Assembly: GCA_023150895.1 (NCBI GenBank) | Contig: JAKLJY010000043.1 | Coordinates: forward strand, 1-60,671 | Direction: 5' to 3' | DNA from: Myxococcota bacterium | Lineage (GTDB): Bacteria > Myxococcota_A > Bradymonadia > UBA7976 > UBA1532 | Length of the DNA: 60,671 nucleotides | Shown: piece by piece, positions 48,646 to 57,906 of the stretch | How the letters are laid out: each line of letters starts with the position of its first letter | Position numbering within the stretch: the stretch's first letter is position 1 | Notes under the pieces: model-generated | What the model was told of the DNA's origin: nothing | The model's database searches: none | The model's input: only the letters and a program-made list of their open reading frames with translations | Program-made: the position numbers and the translations under genes

Positions 48646-49552
48646 ACACCGCATCGTCATCCTGGGCACGCAGGGGCAGCTCGCCTTCGCGCTGCGCCGC
48701 TCGCTGGCGGATCTGGGCGAGGTCGTCGCCATCGGGCGCGACACGACCCCCGTCGCCGTCGACCTCGAACACCCGGGCGCGCTCGTCGAGGCGCTCGTCT
48801 CGCTGCGCCCGACCGTCATCGTCAATGCGGCGGCCTACACCGCGGTCGACGCCGCGGAGTCCGAGCCGGGCACCACCGCGGCCGCGGTCGTGAACGCCGT
48901 GGCCCCGGGGCTGATCGCTCAGGCGGCCCGCCGCGCCGACGCGCTGCTCGTGCACTTCTCGACGGACTACGTCTTCGACGGCGCCGCGACCCGACCCTAC
49001 CGGGAGACCGACGCCACCGGCCCCCTCGGCGTCTACGGTCGAACGAAGCTGGCCGGTGAGGTGGCCGTCCGGGCGAGCGGGGCGGCGCACCTGATCTTCC
49101 GGACGGCATGGCTCTACGACGACCGCGGGCAGAACTTCTACCGGACGATGCGGCGCCTGGCCCGGGAGCGCGCGGTGCTGCGCGTCGTCGACGATCAGCG
49201 CGGGGCGCCGACGTGGGTCGGGCACCTTTCGCGGATCACGACCGAAATCCTCGACCGCGTCGGCCTCGAAGATCGCGCGCGGTGGGCGGCGCGGACGGGC
49301 ACATATCACCTGGCGGCCGGCGGCGAGGCGACGTGGTTCGAGTTCGCGAACGCCATCGTCGAGGTGGCGCAGCACCGCGAGCGCGTGGCCGTCGACCGCA
49401 TCGAGGCCATCCCCACGTCGGCCTACCCCACGCCGGCGCGGCGCCCGGCCTATTCCGTGCTCGACTGCGGGGCAGCCGAACGCGCGTTCGGACTCCGGCT
49501 GCCGCACTGGCGCGAGGGGTTCGACGAGATGCTCTCACTGACCTTCGACTGA
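48635..49552 (+). CDS. rfbD: dTDP-4-dehydrorhamnose reductase
   Basis: RfbD (RmlD) reduces dTDP-4-dehydrorhamnose to dTDP-L-rhamnose with NAD(P)H. The 305-residue SDR protein has the N-terminal nucleotide motif GTQGQLAFAL (a Gly normally found after QL is replaced by Ala), FSTDYVFDG, and the YxxxK pair in YGRTKLAGE. It overlaps rfbC by 11 bp and precedes rfbB by 15 bp. Confidence 0.95.
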   Translation: MGSEHRIVILGTQGQLAFALRRSLADLGEVVAIGRDTTPVAVDLEHPGALVEALVSLRPTVIVNAAAYTAVDAAESEPGTTAAAVVNAVAPGLIAQAARRADALLVHFSTDYVFDGAATRPYRETDATGPLGVYGRTKLAGEVAVRASGAAHLIFRTAWLYDDRGQNFYRTMRRLARERAVLRVVDDQRGAPTWVGHLSRITTEILDRVGLEDRARWAARTGTYHLAAGGEATWFEFANAIVEVAQHRERVAVDRIEAIPTSAYPTPARRPAYSVLDCGAAERAFGLRLPHWREGFDEMLSLTFD

Positions 49553-49567
49553 AGCCGAGGAGGCGCC

Positions 49568-50641
49568 GTGTCCAAGACCCTGATGGTCACCGGAGGGGCG
49601 GGGTTCATCGGCTCCGCCGTCGTCCGCCACGTCATTCGCGAGACGCCGCACCGGGTCGTCAACGTCGACTGCCTGACCTACGCCGGCAACCTGGACTCGG
49701 TCGCCGAGGTGGCAGGCGACGCCCGCTACGCCTTCGAGCGGGTGAACATCTGCGATGCCCCCGAGGTGCGGCGCGTCTTCGAGACGCACCGGCCCGACGC
49801 CGTGCTGCACCTGGCCGCCGAGAGCCACGTCGACCGGTCCATCGACGGACCGGCGGCGTTCATCGAGACGAACCTGGTGGGTACGTCGGTGCTGCTCGAG
49901 GCCGCGCGTCGCCATTGGGCGGCCCTGCCGGAGGCCGAGCGCGGGGTCTTCCGGTTCCACCACGTCTCGACGGACGAGGTCTTCGGCAGCCTGGGACCGG
50001 CGGGTTTCTTCACCGAAGAGTCGCCCTACCGGCCGAATTCACCGTACTCGGCCAGCAAAGCCGGCGCGGATCATCTCGTGCGGGCCTGGCACCACACCTA
50101 CGGCCTGCCGGTCGTGACGACGAACTGCTCGAACAACTACGGGCCGTACCATTTCCCGGAAAAGCTCATCCCGTTGATGATCCTGAATGCCCTGGAGGGC
50201 AAACCGCTGCCCGTCTACGGTGACGGGCGGCAGATCCGGGACTGGCTGCACGTCGAGGATCACGCCCGGGCGCTCCTGACGGTGCTCGAACACGGCGTCT
50301 CCGGCGAGACCTACGCCATCGGCGGGCACAACGAGCGGCGCAACCTCGACGTCGTGCAGGCCATCTGCGAGGCGCTCGAGGCGGCGGGCGCTCCCAAACC
50401 GCGGGGCGTCGCCCGTTTCCGCGACCTCGTCACCTTCGTTGCCGACCGCCCGGGGCACGATCTGCGCTACGCCATCGACGCCGGCAAGATCGAGCGGACG
50501 CTCGGCTGGCGCCCGCGCGAGACGTTCGAGAGCGGCCTCGCGAAGACCGTGCGCTGGTATCTGGAGAACGAGCGCTGGTGGCGCCGGGTGCGCGACGGCA
50601 GCTACCGGGGCGAGCGCCTGGGCCTGGGGGTCAACCCTTGA
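49568..50641 (+). CDS. rfbB: dTDP-glucose 4,6-dehydratase
   Basis: RfbB (RmlB) makes dTDP-4-dehydro-6-deoxyglucose from dTDP-glucose. The 357-residue extended SDR has [45 protein letters not shown] and [14 protein letters not shown]. The GTG start follows GAGGAGG. rfbA, which makes dTDP-glucose, is not in the window. The 3' end overlaps the rtcB 3' end by 11 bp in convergent orientation. Confidence 0.96.
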   Translation: MSKTLMVTGGAGFIGSAVVRHVIRETPHRVVNVDCLTYAGNLDSVAEVAGDARYAFERVNICDAPEVRRVFETHRPDAVLHLAAESHVDRSIDGPAAFIETNLVGTSVLLEAARRHWAALPEAERGVFRFHHVSTDEVFGSLGPAGFFTEESPYRPNSPYSASKAGADHLVRAWHHTYGLPVVTTNCSNNYGPYHFPEKLIPLMILNALEGKPLPVYGDGRQIRDWLHVEDHARALLTVLEHGVSGETYAIGGHNERRNLDVVQAICEALEAAGAPKPRGVARFRDLVTFVADRPGHDLRYAIDAGKIERTLGWRPRETFESGLAKTVRWYLENERWWRRVRDGSYRGERLGLGVNP

Positions 50642-51872
50642 CGCAGACGACCTGCCGCAGCTCGTAGACGACCTCGACGAGGTCCTTCTGGGCCTCCATG
50701 ACCGCGTCGATGGGCTTGTAGGCGGCGGGGGTCTCGTCGAGGACCTCCGCGTCCTTGCGGCATTCGATGCCGGCGGTGGCCCGGGCGTGGTCCTCGAGGG
50801 TGAAGCGCCGCTTGGCCTCGGTGCGGCTCATGACGCGGCCGGCCCCGTGGCTGCACGAGCAGAACGACTCGGGGTTGCCCTTGCCGCGCACGATGTACGA
50901 CCGCGCCCCCATGCTGCCGGGGATGATGCCGAGCTCGCCTTTGCCCGCCCGGACGGCCCCTTTACGCGTCACGAAGACCTTTTCACCGTAGTGGACCTCT
51001 TCGGAGACGTAGTTGTGGTGGCAGTTGACGGCCTCGAGCCGGGCGTCGAAGTCGGGCAGCAGCCCCGAGCGGCGCAGCGCGGCGAGCACGGCTTCCATCA
51101 TGAGCTCGCGGTTGGTGGCGGCGAAGCGCTGCGCCCAGGCGAGGGCCTCGCAGTAGTCGGCGAAGTAGGTGCTGCCCTCGGGCAGGTAGGCGAGGTCCGC
51201 GTCGGGCAGGTGCACGAACCAGCGCTGCATCTCCTCCTTGGCGCGGGAGATGAAGTACGAGCCGACGCGGTTGCCGACCCCGCGCGAGCCGGAGTGCAGC
51301 ATCACCCAGACGTGGTCGGCGCCATCGAGGCAGACCTCGATGAAGTGGTTGCCCGTCCCGAGCGTGCCGAGGTGCTTCTCCGTCGTGCCGCGGGCGAGGC
51401 GGGGGTGCTTCTCGCAGATGGCCTCGAACGCCGGCTTCAGTGTCCCCCAGGCCAGCGCGTGGGGGTCGGGCAGGGTGCCGAAGGCGCCGCGGTCGTTGGG
51501 GCCGCCGTCGTCCGTGCGGCCGTGCGGTACGGCGGCCTCGATGGCGCTGCGCACCCCGCCGAGGTGGTCGGGGAGTTGGCCGGCCGTGAGGCTCGTGCGC
51601 ACGGCCATCATGCCGCAGCCGATGTCCACGCCGACGGCCGCGGGGATGATCGCGCCCTTGGTGGGGATGACGCTGCCCACGGTCGCGCCGAGGCCGGCGT
51701 GGACGTCGGGCATGACGGCCACCCACTTGTGGACGAAGGGCATCGAGGCGGCGCGCATGACCTGCTTGCGGGCCTCGTCCTCGAAGGCGACGCCGCGCGT
51801 CCAGGACTTCACGAGGCCGCGGCCGTCGCCGCCGAAGATTTCGAAGCTCGTGCGGGGGGTCTCGGCGCTCAT
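50631..51872 (-). CDS. rtcB: RNA-splicing ligase RtcB
   Basis: RtcB joins 2',3'-cyclic phosphate (or 3'-phosphate) ends to 5'-OH ends of RNA using GTP and manganese; it heals cut tRNA and rRNA. The 413-residue protein has [43 protein letters not shown] and [13 protein letters not shown], the metal and guanylation motifs. No rtcA, rtcR or archease gene is nearby. The ATG overlaps the stop of the glycosyltransferase-like gene by 4 bp. Confidence 0.96.
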   Translation of the reverse strand: MSAETPRTSFEIFGGDGRGLVKSWTRGVAFEDEARKQVMRAASMPFVHKWVAVMPDVHAGLGATVGSVIPTKGAIIPAAVGVDIGCGMMAVRTSLTAGQLPDHLGGVRSAIEAAVPHGRTDDGGPNDRGAFGTLPDPHALAWGTLKPAFEAICEKHPRLARGTTEKHLGTLGTGNHFIEVCLDGADHVWVMLHSGSRGVGNRVGSYFISRAKEEMQRWFVHLPDADLAYLPEGSTYFADYCEALAWAQRFAATNRELMMEAVLAALRRSGLLPDFDARLEAVNCHHNYVSEEVHYGEKVFVTRKGAVRAGKGELGIIPGSMGARSYIVRGKGNPESFCSCSHGAGRVMSRTEAKRRFTLEDHARATAGIECRKDAEVLDETPAAYKPIDAVMEAQKDLVEVVYELRQVVCVKG

Positions 51873-53527
51873 GGGGGGGTCACTCCGGGAGACGGCAGTC
51901 GGGATGACGGCGGCGCGATGCGATAGACCGTCACGTCCGGGTGTTCGAAGACGGGGACGAGCCAGGGGGGCGGGCCGTTCGTGGCGACACCGCGCCAGAA
52001 GCCCGGGGTATCCGTGGGTTGGCTGAGCCCGCGCAAGTGGATGGCGTGCTCGACCCCGTGGCGCCGCACCTCGGTGAGCACTTGCTCCGGCGTCCACGGC
52101 CGGCCACTGTAGGCGCTGCCGATGGGCCCCAGGGTGGGGTGACCGAGCAGGCGGCCGATGGCGTGCCCCGGCTCGGCGAGCAGCGGCGCGCCGATGGGCA
52201 GGTGCGCCCGGACGTGGTCGAGGACGCGGCGCCCGTCCGGCATCGGGCCGTGCAGCACGGCATGGCCCTCCACGACCGGGTTGCCCTCGAAGTAGATGCG
52301 GCGCGCCTCGGGCGCCCAGGCGAACCCGCCGAGGACGAGGCCGAGGCTCACGGAGGCGGCGGCGAGTGCCGCGGGGGCGGGTCGCAGTGCGCCGTCGGCG
52401 AGCAGGCCGGCAAGCGCCCGCCCCACCGGCAGAAACAGAGCGGGCACGAGCGGTAAGAGATACCGCGGCAGCAGGACGATGGAGTTTCGGGTGTGCGAGA
52501 GGTGCAGCAAAGTGCCCAGGTAGACCGCCACGAAGACCAGGCAGAGGCCCACCGTCGGCTCGCGGCGCCAGGCGGCCACCGCGAGACCGAGCTGCGCTCG
52601 CTGCGGCCAGAGCAGGACGAGCAGACCGCTCGCCGCGCCCGCCGTCAGCGCGAGCTGGGGGACGAAGGCCGGCGCGTCCCGCGGGGCGACGCCGACGACC
52701 GTCACCGCCCCCCAGAAGGCGCGCTCGAGGACCTCTCGCCAGGGTCGGGAGAAAGCGTCGAGCGCACCGCCGTCGAAGTCGCCCGAGAGCGCCGCGTTGC
52801 GCGCGAAGAGCGCGCCGAGCATCAAGGCGCCGGGCAGGAGCAACGCGACGCCGTCGAGGAACCGGTCGAGCGCGCGGCGCCGCAGGAAACGCACACCGAA
52901 GAACAGGCCGAGCGCCGCGAGCAGAAACACGCCGGCGAAACGGCACGCGACGGCGGCCGCGGCGAGGGCGCCGGCTTGCCAGAACGACGACCGCCCGGCG
53001 CCCGGAGACGTCGCCGCCCGGCCGAGCCCCGTCCCCGCGCACAGAAGCGCCCCGAACGCGAACGCCGTGAAGACGACGTCGCTCGCAACGACGGTCGTGA
53101 GCGTCAGGCCCTGGAAGTTCAGCAGGAACGCCGCCCCGAGGAGCGCGCCGAGGAAGCCGGAGACCGCCCGACCGAGCAGCAGCCCCGTCGCGACGAGCGC
53201 CAGCGCCGAGACCGCCACCGCCGCCGCGACGTCGTCGGCGCCGAAGAGCATGGGCAGGGCGATCAACGCGGAGAATCCCGGCGGAAACGTGGTCTGCCCG
53301 GCGGGCAGCGTCCCGACGGCGAAGTTCGCGTCGTAGATGAGAATCCGGGTCGAGAAGCCCTCGCCGCGGGCCAGCGAGCGCGCGCCCTCGAGGTACTGAA
53401 TGCCGTCGTTCGAGACCAGCATCGGTTGATGCCAGTTCCCGACGAGCGCGAGGGAGACCATCGCCGCGGTGACGAGCAAGAGGCCCGGTCCCAGCGAGCG
53501 CGCGGCGATGGCGAGGGAGGACCACAT
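51869..53527 (-). CDS. Multi-pass membrane protein, GT39/GT-C glycosyltransferase-like
   Basis: The 552-residue protein has about ten or more hydrophobic helices and the early loop NDGIQYLEGARSLARGEGFS, matching the first external loop of GT-C enzymes (ArnT, dolichyl-phosphate-mannose mannosyltransferases), where an Asp follows the first helix. It likely transfers a sugar from a polyprenyl-phosphate donor to an envelope acceptor, with no clue to which. ATG 53527 follows GAGG; starts at 53542 or 53572 are less supported. It overlaps rtcB by 4 bp, an unrelated partner. Confidence 0.8.
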   Translation of the reverse strand: MWSSLAIAARSLGPGLLLVTAAMVSLALVGNWHQPMLVSNDGIQYLEGARSLARGEGFSTRILIYDANFAVGTLPAGQTTFPPGFSALIALPMLFGADDVAAAVAVSALALVATGLLLGRAVSGFLGALLGAAFLLNFQGLTLTTVVASDVVFTAFAFGALLCAGTGLGRAATSPGAGRSSFWQAGALAAAAVACRFAGVFLLAALGLFFGVRFLRRRALDRFLDGVALLLPGALMLGALFARNAALSGDFDGGALDAFSRPWREVLERAFWGAVTVVGVAPRDAPAFVPQLALTAGAASGLLVLLWPQRAQLGLAVAAWRREPTVGLCLVFVAVYLGTLLHLSHTRNSIVLLPRYLLPLVPALFLPVGRALAGLLADGALRPAPAALAAASVSLGLVLGGFAWAPEARRIYFEGNPVVEGHAVLHGPMPDGRRVLDHVRAHLPIGAPLLAEPGHAIGRLLGHPTLGPIGSAYSGRPWTPEQVLTEVRRHGVEHAIHLRGLSQPTDTPGFWRGVATNGPPPWLVPVFEHPDVTVYRIAPPSSRLPSPGVTPP

Positions 53528-53584
53528 GGTGCCTCGCAGCATCGGCCGCGCGCCGGCCGGAATCAAAATCAAAAGCGGGCCGGG

Positions 53585-54553
53585 TCAGAACGCGTAGGAG
53601 ACGCTGAGGGTGACGGGCAGCAGGTAGCCCGAGCCGCACCGGCCCGCATCGTTGCACTCGTCGGAGTACTTGCTCGTGTACTCGTCGATCGCCATGGAGC
53701 CGAGCGGAACGTCGGCTCGGACCGCGATGGCGAGGCGGCTTTCAGCCAAGCGGAACAACTCGTACCCGAACTCGGCGTAAGGGGCGGGCTGTATGCCGTC
53801 GATTTCGTCGACCGTGAGCGCGTCGAACCCGAGGCCGCCGCCGGCGAAGAGACTCCCGCCGGAGGGGTCGAAGAAGTAGCGGGCCCCCACGGATAGGGTG
53901 AACATGGCGGCCTCACCGCTCCTGGTTTCGACGTTGGACGAAGACGAGACGCCGAAGCGCATGTTGGCGTTGATGCCCCAGTCGCCCATTTCATAGCCCG
54001 CGCCGAGATCCGCGCCGACGAGCGGCATGCTCATCGCAGCGCCGGTCACGAAGCCGGTCAGCACGCCCAGGCTCCACAGCGCTTCGCCGTCCATCTTCGG
54101 CTGCACTCGGGCTTCGGCGCCCACCAGATTGTCCATCTGCCGGGTCGCCTCGATGGGCACCTTGTCGACGACGGCACGGGCGATCCGCGGCGCAGCGACG
54201 GGCACGTCCTCGATCTTCTCGAGGTTGAGGATACGACCCGCAACAACGCCGTCGGTGGCGTCGAACTCGGTCAGGCGGAGCACGACGGACTCGCCGAGCT
54301 TCTGCATGCTGACCACGTAGCGGGGTCCGGTCGCTTCCGTCACGGGCGCGGCCACGGGTTGCCCCTGCGCCCGGACCTCTTCGCAGACCATGCTCGCCAC
54401 GGTCAGGGCATCGGCGTCGGGGATGCCGGCGTGCGTGCCGACGACGCAGGCGCGGGCGGCGGCCGGGGTCTCGGCGCGGGCGGGACCGGCGCCGAGGGCG
54501 AGGGCGGCGAGGACGGCGGCGTAGGCGACGGTGGGCTTCAGGGCGGTCATCAT
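53585..54553 (-). CDS. Outer-membrane beta-barrel protein
   Basis: The 322-residue protein has a signal peptide (cleaved after about residue 24, GPARA), an N-terminal periplasmic region (about 25-160) resembling a small alpha/beta domain, and a C-terminal region of alternating strands (ADLGAGYEMGDWGINANMRF, SGGSLFAGGGLGFDALTV) ending in the aromatic VTLSVSYAF, a BAM-type barrel signal. Function is unknown. ATG 54553 follows AAGGA. It lies 57 bp upstream of the glycosyltransferase-like gene on the same strand. Confidence 0.8.
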   Translation of the reverse strand: MMTALKPTVAYAAVLAALALGAGPARAETPAAARACVVGTHAGIPDADALTVASMVCEEVRAQGQPVAAPVTEATGPRYVVSMQKLGESVVLRLTEFDATDGVVAGRILNLEKIEDVPVAAPRIARAVVDKVPIEATRQMDNLVGAEARVQPKMDGEALWSLGVLTGFVTGAAMSMPLVGADLGAGYEMGDWGINANMRFGVSSSSNVETRSGEAAMFTLSVGARYFFDPSGGSLFAGGGLGFDALTVDEIDGIQPAPYAEFGYELFRLAESRLAIAVRADVPLGSMAIDEYTSKYSDECNDAGRCGSGYLLPVTLSVSYAF

Positions 54554-54796
54554 GGCGTTTTCCTTGGGTTTCGGTGTGTTCCGTGTACGCGGAGACACCT
54601 GAGCAACGGCCGTGCCAGGGCGCGCGGCCACTGTGCCAACGCAGGAGTGGACGAGGCGTACGCCGATCCGCCGGCGGCGCGTCTCCCCGGCGCCGTTCGC
54701 GTGCGGTACGGGGGCACCACGCCGCCACCGGGCCGGAGGGGCAACGCCGCACCGCGCCCTTGCGGTGCGCCGCCTGCGCCGCGATGATCCCGGCCG

Positions 54797-55639
54797 ATGT
54801 CACTGCCGTTCGCCCCTTTGCTGACGCTGGTCTTGCTGGCGCCCCCCGCGCCCACTGCCCCGCCTGCCCCCCTTGCCCTGACCCTCGAGATCGAGCGGCC
54901 GCGTGGGCTGCAGGCGGGCGAGGTCTCGAGTGTGCGCGTCGTCTACCGGAATCGCGGCACGACCCCGCTGCGGCTGCCGTTCGGGACGACCTGCGGCGAG
55001 GGGGAGGTGCAGACGCCACTGCTCGACGGTGAGCCGGCCGGGCCGGCCGCGGTCACCCTCTGCGAAGACCCCGTCTCGCCGGTCGTTCACACGCTGCCGC
55101 CCGGGGGTCGATTCCGCTCGAGCGTCGACGTGTTGCCGACGGCCGGGCGCCACCGACTGCAGGTGCGCTACCGGGCCGGCGACGGACCCCCGGACGCCTT
55201 CGTCGGCGAGATCGTCTCCGCCCCCGTCGACGTCGAGGTCGCCCCGCCCGATCCGGAGGGCCCGGTGGTCTCGCTGAGGCTGCCGAAGCGCATCCGCGCC
55301 GACCGGCCGTTTCGGATCACGCTGCGGCACGAGAACCGCGGCCGGCGCGGCTTCATCCTGTTCAACGAGGCTTGTGGTGGTCCCCCCCGCAACTTCCTGC
55401 GCGTCGACGGCGAGCCACGCCCCGTGCCGACCCGCGGTCCCTGCCGACCCGCGTGGAAGGACCGCATGACGCTCGAGCCGGGACGCCACTTCGACACGGT
55501 CACGGAGTTGACGTTGCCGGCGGGCACCCATCGCCTGCAGGGCGTCTACCGGATCGGCCCCGGCTACGAAGACGCGGTCGTGTGGAAGGGCGAGGTCGTC
55601 TCGCCCGAGATCGAACGGACGGTCGAGGCCCGCCCATGA
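54797..55639 (+). CDS. Hypothetical exported protein with two beta-sandwich domains
   Basis: The 280-residue protein has a signal-peptide-like start (PFAPLLTLVLLAPPAPTAPP) followed by two beta-sandwich halves that look alike. Each has the pattern of an Ig-like or BsuPI-type domain: SVRVVYRNRGTTPLRLPF in the first and FRITLRHENRGRRGFILF in the second. I do not know a function. Its stop overlaps the start of the esterase-like gene by 4 bp, so they are cotranslated and likely act in the same compartment. Confidence 0.7.
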   Translation: MSLPFAPLLTLVLLAPPAPTAPPAPLALTLEIERPRGLQAGEVSSVRVVYRNRGTTPLRLPFGTTCGEGEVQTPLLDGEPAGPAAVTLCEDPVSPVVHTLPPGGRFRSSVDVLPTAGRHRLQVRYRAGDGPPDAFVGEIVSAPVDVEVAPPDPEGPVVSLRLPKRIRADRPFRITLRHENRGRRGFILFNEACGGPPRNFLRVDGEPRPVPTRGPCRPAWKDRMTLEPGRHFDTVTELTLPAGTHRLQGVYRIGPGYEDAVVWKGEVVSPEIERTVEARP

Positions 55640-57906
55640 AACCCGAGTCCCTCCGGCGCTGGCCGGTGATCGTCGTGCTCGCGATCCTGCCCCGCCTCGC
55701 CGCGGCCGCGCCGGTCGAGCTGACCGTCGACGTGCCCGAGGCGGCCGATCACGTGCTCGTGCAGCGCCTCGACGTGCCCGCCGTGGCCGCGTTCAATGCG
55801 ACGGGCGTGCCCTACGCCGTCGATCGCAGCGACGACCCGGCGCTGGGCCCGTTTGCGCGGGTTGCCTGGCATTTGCAGCTCGAGGACGCCGCGGGGACGC
55901 GCACCTGGGTCTACGTCTCGGCGCGGGCATTCACCGACGACCCGGGCGCGTTCGGCGTGCCGGCGGCGGGCACGGGCCTCCGCTGGCAGCGCGACCTCGA
56001 CGACGTGACGGTGCGATCCAACGTGCCCGGCGTGACGACCGGCGACGGGGGCACGGGCGGGCTCGAGTTCTGGCCGACGAACTATTACCCGGCCAACGGC
56101 GCCGGTGTGCCGGGCGCCCGCGACGACGTCTACGACGCAGGCGACACACCGGCGGTCGACGGGGGCTACGGCAGCCTGCAGGTCCACGGGGACGGCGGCG
56201 GCCGCGGACGCCGGATCCTGTTTGCGATCAACCGCTGGGGCACCGGGGACGCGCCCCTCGACATCGGCATCGGCGACTGCGTCGAAGCCGGCCCCAACGG
56301 GCTGCAACCGGACTGGACGTTCCTCGGCAACGCCGGGCGCTACACGACGCGCCGCCTGGACGTCTATCTGGTGCCCGGCGATGCCCCGCCCGAACTCGGT
56401 CTCACCCTGGATGCGCCTACCCCGCGGGCGGTCTACCAGCGGCGGCCGGCCAACGTCGGGCCGGTGCCGGTGCGTGGCCGCCTGCGCGCGCCGGGGGCGA
56501 CTCGGCTCGAAGCCCGGGTCGTGCCGTTCGACGGGCCCCCGGGCGCCGCGCCCGCGTTCACACCGGTGGCCTTCGAGCCGGGCGCGCAGGCCTTCGACGC
56601 CGTGTTCACTGCGCCCGCGGGCTGGCACCGCCTCGAGGTGCAGGCCCTCGACGGGGCGGGGCGGGTCGTCGGCGCCGGAGCGGTCGAACCGGTGGGGGTC
56701 GGCGAGGTCTTCGTGACGGCCGGGCAGTCCAACGCCGCCAACCACGGCGAGCGGCCCCTGGCGCCGACCGACGACCGCGTGAGCGCGCGCGGCTACGAGG
56801 GCTGGCGTCGGGCGACGGATCCGCAGCCCATCGCGACGGGCACGGGCGGCACGCCCTGGCCGGCCCTGGGCGACCTGCTCGCGACGCGCTTCGACGTGCC
56901 CGTCGGTCTCATCTCCGTCGCCTGGGGGGGGACGTCCGTCGCGCAGTGGCAGCCGGGCGCCGCCGACGCCCTCTACCTGCGCCTCGCCTGGGCACTCGGC
57001 GTCGCCGGGCCGGGGGGCGTGCGCGCGGTCTTGTGGCATCAGGGCGAGTCCGACGCTGCGGCGGGCACGACGGCGGCCGCCTACGCTGCGCGCCTCGACG
57101 CGCTCATCCGGGCGTCGCGGGCCGACGCCGGCTGGGCCGTGCCCTGGATCGTCGCCCGCGTGGGGTTCCTGCCCAACCTGGCGCCGGGCGCCATCGCCGC
57201 GGTCGTGGAGGGTCAGCAGCGCGTCATCGACACCGACCCCCTGACCGCCGAGGGGCCGGCGACGGACGACCTGCAGGGGCCGGCCTGGCGGTACGATCAG
57301 GTCCACTTCACCGAGGCGGGCCTGCGTGAGCACGCGCGCCGCTGGGCCGAGCGCATCGTGCTGCCGGCGTGTTCGGGCTTTGCCGATCCGCAGGCGGCTG
57401 ATCCCGACGAAGGCGAGGGCGGGGGGCTTTGCCCCGACGCCGGTGTCGAGCCGCCCGAGCCGCCCGAGCCGCCCGAGCCAACCGATGGCGGCGCCGTTTC
57501 CGCCGACCGAGGCCCGACCCCGTCCGCGGACGACGCGCTTTCCTCCGGGCCCGCCGACGACGGCCCGGTGAGCGCCGCACCCGATGCTGCGCCCCCAGCG
57601 GTCCCCTCGGGCCCGGGCCCCGGCTTCACGAACGCCGACGCGGCCGTGTTTGCCGAGCCACCCGACGCCGCCGGCACGGGGCAGCGCACGGCCCGCCCGG
57701 TGAGCTGCGCGGCCGCGGGCACGCCGAGGTCGGAGCGGTTGCCCCTCGCCGGCCTGGTCGCGCTCGCCCTTGCGTGCGTGCTCGGGGTGCGGCGCCGCCT
57801 CAGCCCGGGGGCGGCAGCTCCAGGCGGTACAGCTCGCGCCCCTCGATGTCCTGCAAGCGCGCGGTCAGCGTCCGGGTGGCGCCGTCGACGTCGAGCACGC
57901 CGATGA
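55636..57906 (+). CDS. Exported sialate O-acetylesterase-type protein
   Basis: The 756-residue protein has a signal peptide, an N-terminal beta-rich region (to about 260), an Ig-like domain (about 270-350), then a SASA-type SGNH esterase domain with TAGQSNAAN (catalytic S365), LWHQGESDA (466-474) and YDQVHF (D554, H557). A Pro/Glu/Asp-rich linker with PPEPPEPPEP and a hydrophobic helix followed by an Arg cluster (LAGLVALALACVLGVRRRLS) end it, resembling a MYXO-CTERM tail. About 30 extra residues follow the Arg cluster and overlap the convergent PhoD gene by 107 bp. It probably removes acetyl groups from a glycan. Confidence 0.82.
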   Translation: MKPESLRRWPVIVVLAILPRLAAAAPVELTVDVPEAADHVLVQRLDVPAVAAFNATGVPYAVDRSDDPALGPFARVAWHLQLEDAAGTRTWVYVSARAFTDDPGAFGVPAAGTGLRWQRDLDDVTVRSNVPGVTTGDGGTGGLEFWPTNYYPANGAGVPGARDDVYDAGDTPAVDGGYGSLQVHGDGGGRGRRILFAINRWGTGDAPLDIGIGDCVEAGPNGLQPDWTFLGNAGRYTTRRLDVYLVPGDAPPELGLTLDAPTPRAVYQRRPANVGPVPVRGRLRAPGATRLEARVVPFDGPPGAAPAFTPVAFEPGAQAFDAVFTAPAGWHRLEVQALDGAGRVVGAGAVEPVGVGEVFVTAGQSNAANHGERPLAPTDDRVSARGYEGWRRATDPQPIATGTGGTPWPALGDLLATRFDVPVGLISVAWGGTSVAQWQPGAADALYLRLAWALGVAGPGGVRAVLWHQGESDAAAGTTAAAYAARLDALIRASRADAGWAVPWIVARVGFLPNLAPGAIAAVVEGQQRVIDTDPLTAEGPATDDLQGPAWRYDQVHFTEAGLREHARRWAERIVLPACSGFADPQAADPDEGEGGGLCPDAGVEPPEPPEPPEPTDGGAVSADRGPTPSADDALSSGPADDGPVSAAPDAAPPAVPSGPGPGFTNADAAVFAEPPDAAGTGQRTARPVSCAAAGTPRSERLPLAGLVALALACVLGVRRRLSPGAAAPGGTARAPRCPASARSASGWRRRRRARR

